A stretch of 64,000 nt of DNA from JAOUFP01 sp963801505. Lineage in GTDB: Bacteria; Nitrospirota; Thermodesulfovibrionia; Thermodesulfovibrionales; UBA6898. The translations under genes were made by a program, and so were the position numbers. The stretch spans positions 124,001 to 188,000 of the forward strand of contig CAWDEY010000016.1 of NCBI GenBank assembly GCA_963801505.1, in the 5' to 3' direction. This document shows positions 63,414-64,000 of this stretch, in pieces (position 1 is the first letter of the stretch; the number at the start of each line of letters is the position of its first letter). The notes under the pieces are model-generated. The model did no database searches. It had not been told where the DNA came from and was given only the letters and a program-made list of their open reading frames with translations.

Positions 63414-64000
63414 ATGCCACAATCACATCCAATAGCAAAACTTGAAAAGTTGCTTCTATCAACAGACGGCTCGGAATTCAGCGATGGTGCTTCAAGAGAG
63501 GCTGTAAAGCTTGCGAAAGTCTGTTCGAGCAAGCTTTTTGCAGTATCTGTAATCGAAACAAACTCTGAGTTTGAAGTGCTTGCCCCACAACTTATTGAAA
63601 AAGAAGAAAAAAACACTCGCAACCGTCTCGAACAGATAAAATCCATGGCCGTGAAAGAAGGCATAGAATGTGAAATAATAGCACGGCATGCTGAATCACC
63701 TTTTCAGGCTATTGTCGATGAGGCAGGGAAAAACCAGGTTGACATGATAATCATGGGGAGACGGGGCAGAACAGGTCTCAAGAGACTTCTCATGGGAAGC
63801 GTTACAGCAAAGGTTATTGGCTATTCTCCCTGTAATGTACTTGTAGTCCCAAGATCAGCGGAAATCAAGTACCAAAAAATACTGGTAGCTACAGACGGAT
63901 CTAAATATAGCGTGTCCGCTGCTATAGAGGCTGTAGGCATTGCCAGAAGATGCGGGGCAACCCTTTTTGTTATCTCTGTAGTACCCTCAGAAACTGCATC
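63414..64000 (+). CDS. Tandem universal stress protein, partial (3' end off window)
   Basis: About 195 residues visible. The first UspA domain (about 10-148) has KLLLSTDGSEFS, VDMIIMGRRGRTGLKRLLMG with the ATP-binding G-x2-G-x9-G-S/T pattern, and NVLVVPRS. A second domain begins at about 154 (KILVATDGSKYS) and is cut by the right edge. Such double-Usp proteins are cytosolic stress or energy sensors. Excellent RBS (CAGGAGG, 6-7 nt before the ATG at 63414). Confidence 0.93.
   Translation, partial: MPQSHPIAKLEKLLLSTDGSEFSDGASREAVKLAKVCSSKLFAVSVIETNSEFEVLAPQLIEKEEKNTRNRLEQIKSMAVKEGIECEIIARHAESPFQAIVDEAGKNQVDMIIMGRRGRTGLKRLLMGSVTAKVIGYSPCNVLVVPRSAEIKYQKILVATDGSKYSVSAAIEAVGIARRCGATLFVISVVPSETA

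Noticed and set aside
1..64000. tRNA, rRNA, CRISPR or riboswitch features
   Set aside because: I looked in all gaps above 100 bp and upstream of ribD, purC and the antiporter and saw no cloverleaf, regular spacer array or recognised riboswitch core.

Overview
The window looks like chromosome of a diderm (LPS-bearing) anaerobe or facultative anaerobe. It carries a complete lptC-lptA-lptB set, a sigma-54 gene, NiFe-hydrogenase maturation genes and several families common in Nitrospirota and deltaproteobacterial lineages (DUF116, DUF512, YtxH/DUF948 pairs). I favour Nitrospirota (Thermodesulfovibrionia-like), but no rRNA or other decisive marker is present, so this is inference. No tRNA, rRNA, CRISPR array, transposase or replication origin was seen.

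Layout. 1-14.2 kb, minus strand: a long co-directional run DUF948-ytxH-hypA-hypB-cvfB-like-hypF-hypD-hypE-DUF6982-like-pdxJ-acpS-nnr-pgeF-CBS-tsaE-nadK-udg (cut by the left edge), joining hydrogenase maturation to cofactor synthesis and metabolite repair. 14.3-16.8 kb, plus strand: ribD, a lone receiver domain and an exported rhodanese. 16.9-24.8 kb, minus strand: a small membrane protein, a double-PilZ protein, and a G+C-rich RND efflux set (tetR-MFP-RND-OMF) with two TetR-type palindromes. 24.9-33.8 kb: a secreted PLA2-like protein, an L,D-transpeptidase, an HI0933-type flavoprotein, ettA, a TPR protein, purC and a Ca2+/cation antiporter. 34.0-39.9 kb: DJ-1/PfpI, an Lpd-like disulfide reductase, YceI, a radical SAM/SPASM enzyme with a small peptide gene just upstream, a dienelactone hydrolase and two small proteins. 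39.9-62.6 kb: core genes (DUF116-fmt-def; rsmB-PASTA-rpe-TPR; pgsA-DUF512; aroE; lptCAB-rpoN-hpf-rapZ-nifS-like; DUF1189; priA; coaE; fmdB-like; TIM-barrel isomerase; midA; nadA; SLT). Right edge: a 45-residue protein behind a sigma-54 promoter and a tandem universal stress protein that runs off the window.

Most notable observations. (1) A textbook sigma-54 promoter precedes lptC-lptA-lptB-rpoN, which suggests RpoN autoregulation of LPS export. (2) A second exact sigma-54 promoter drives a 45-residue protein. (3) PriA has lost its Walker A and DEEH motifs but keeps its zinc cysteines. (4) A radical SAM/SPASM enzyme sits 25 bp behind a small peptide gene, a candidate RiPP-like pair. (5) A palindromic repeat is inserted in frame in hypF, and a related one may extend hypD. 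(6) About twenty frameshifts in eight genes are confined to two blocks (about 17.7-24.7 kb and 34.2-37.9 kb), and every one is repaired by removing a single base. Treat those broken genes as possible sequence error until resequenced.

Two intergenic repeat families recur: a CCACAGAG...CTCTGTGG family (five copies) and a GTCATTCCCG...CGGGAATGAC family (five copies).
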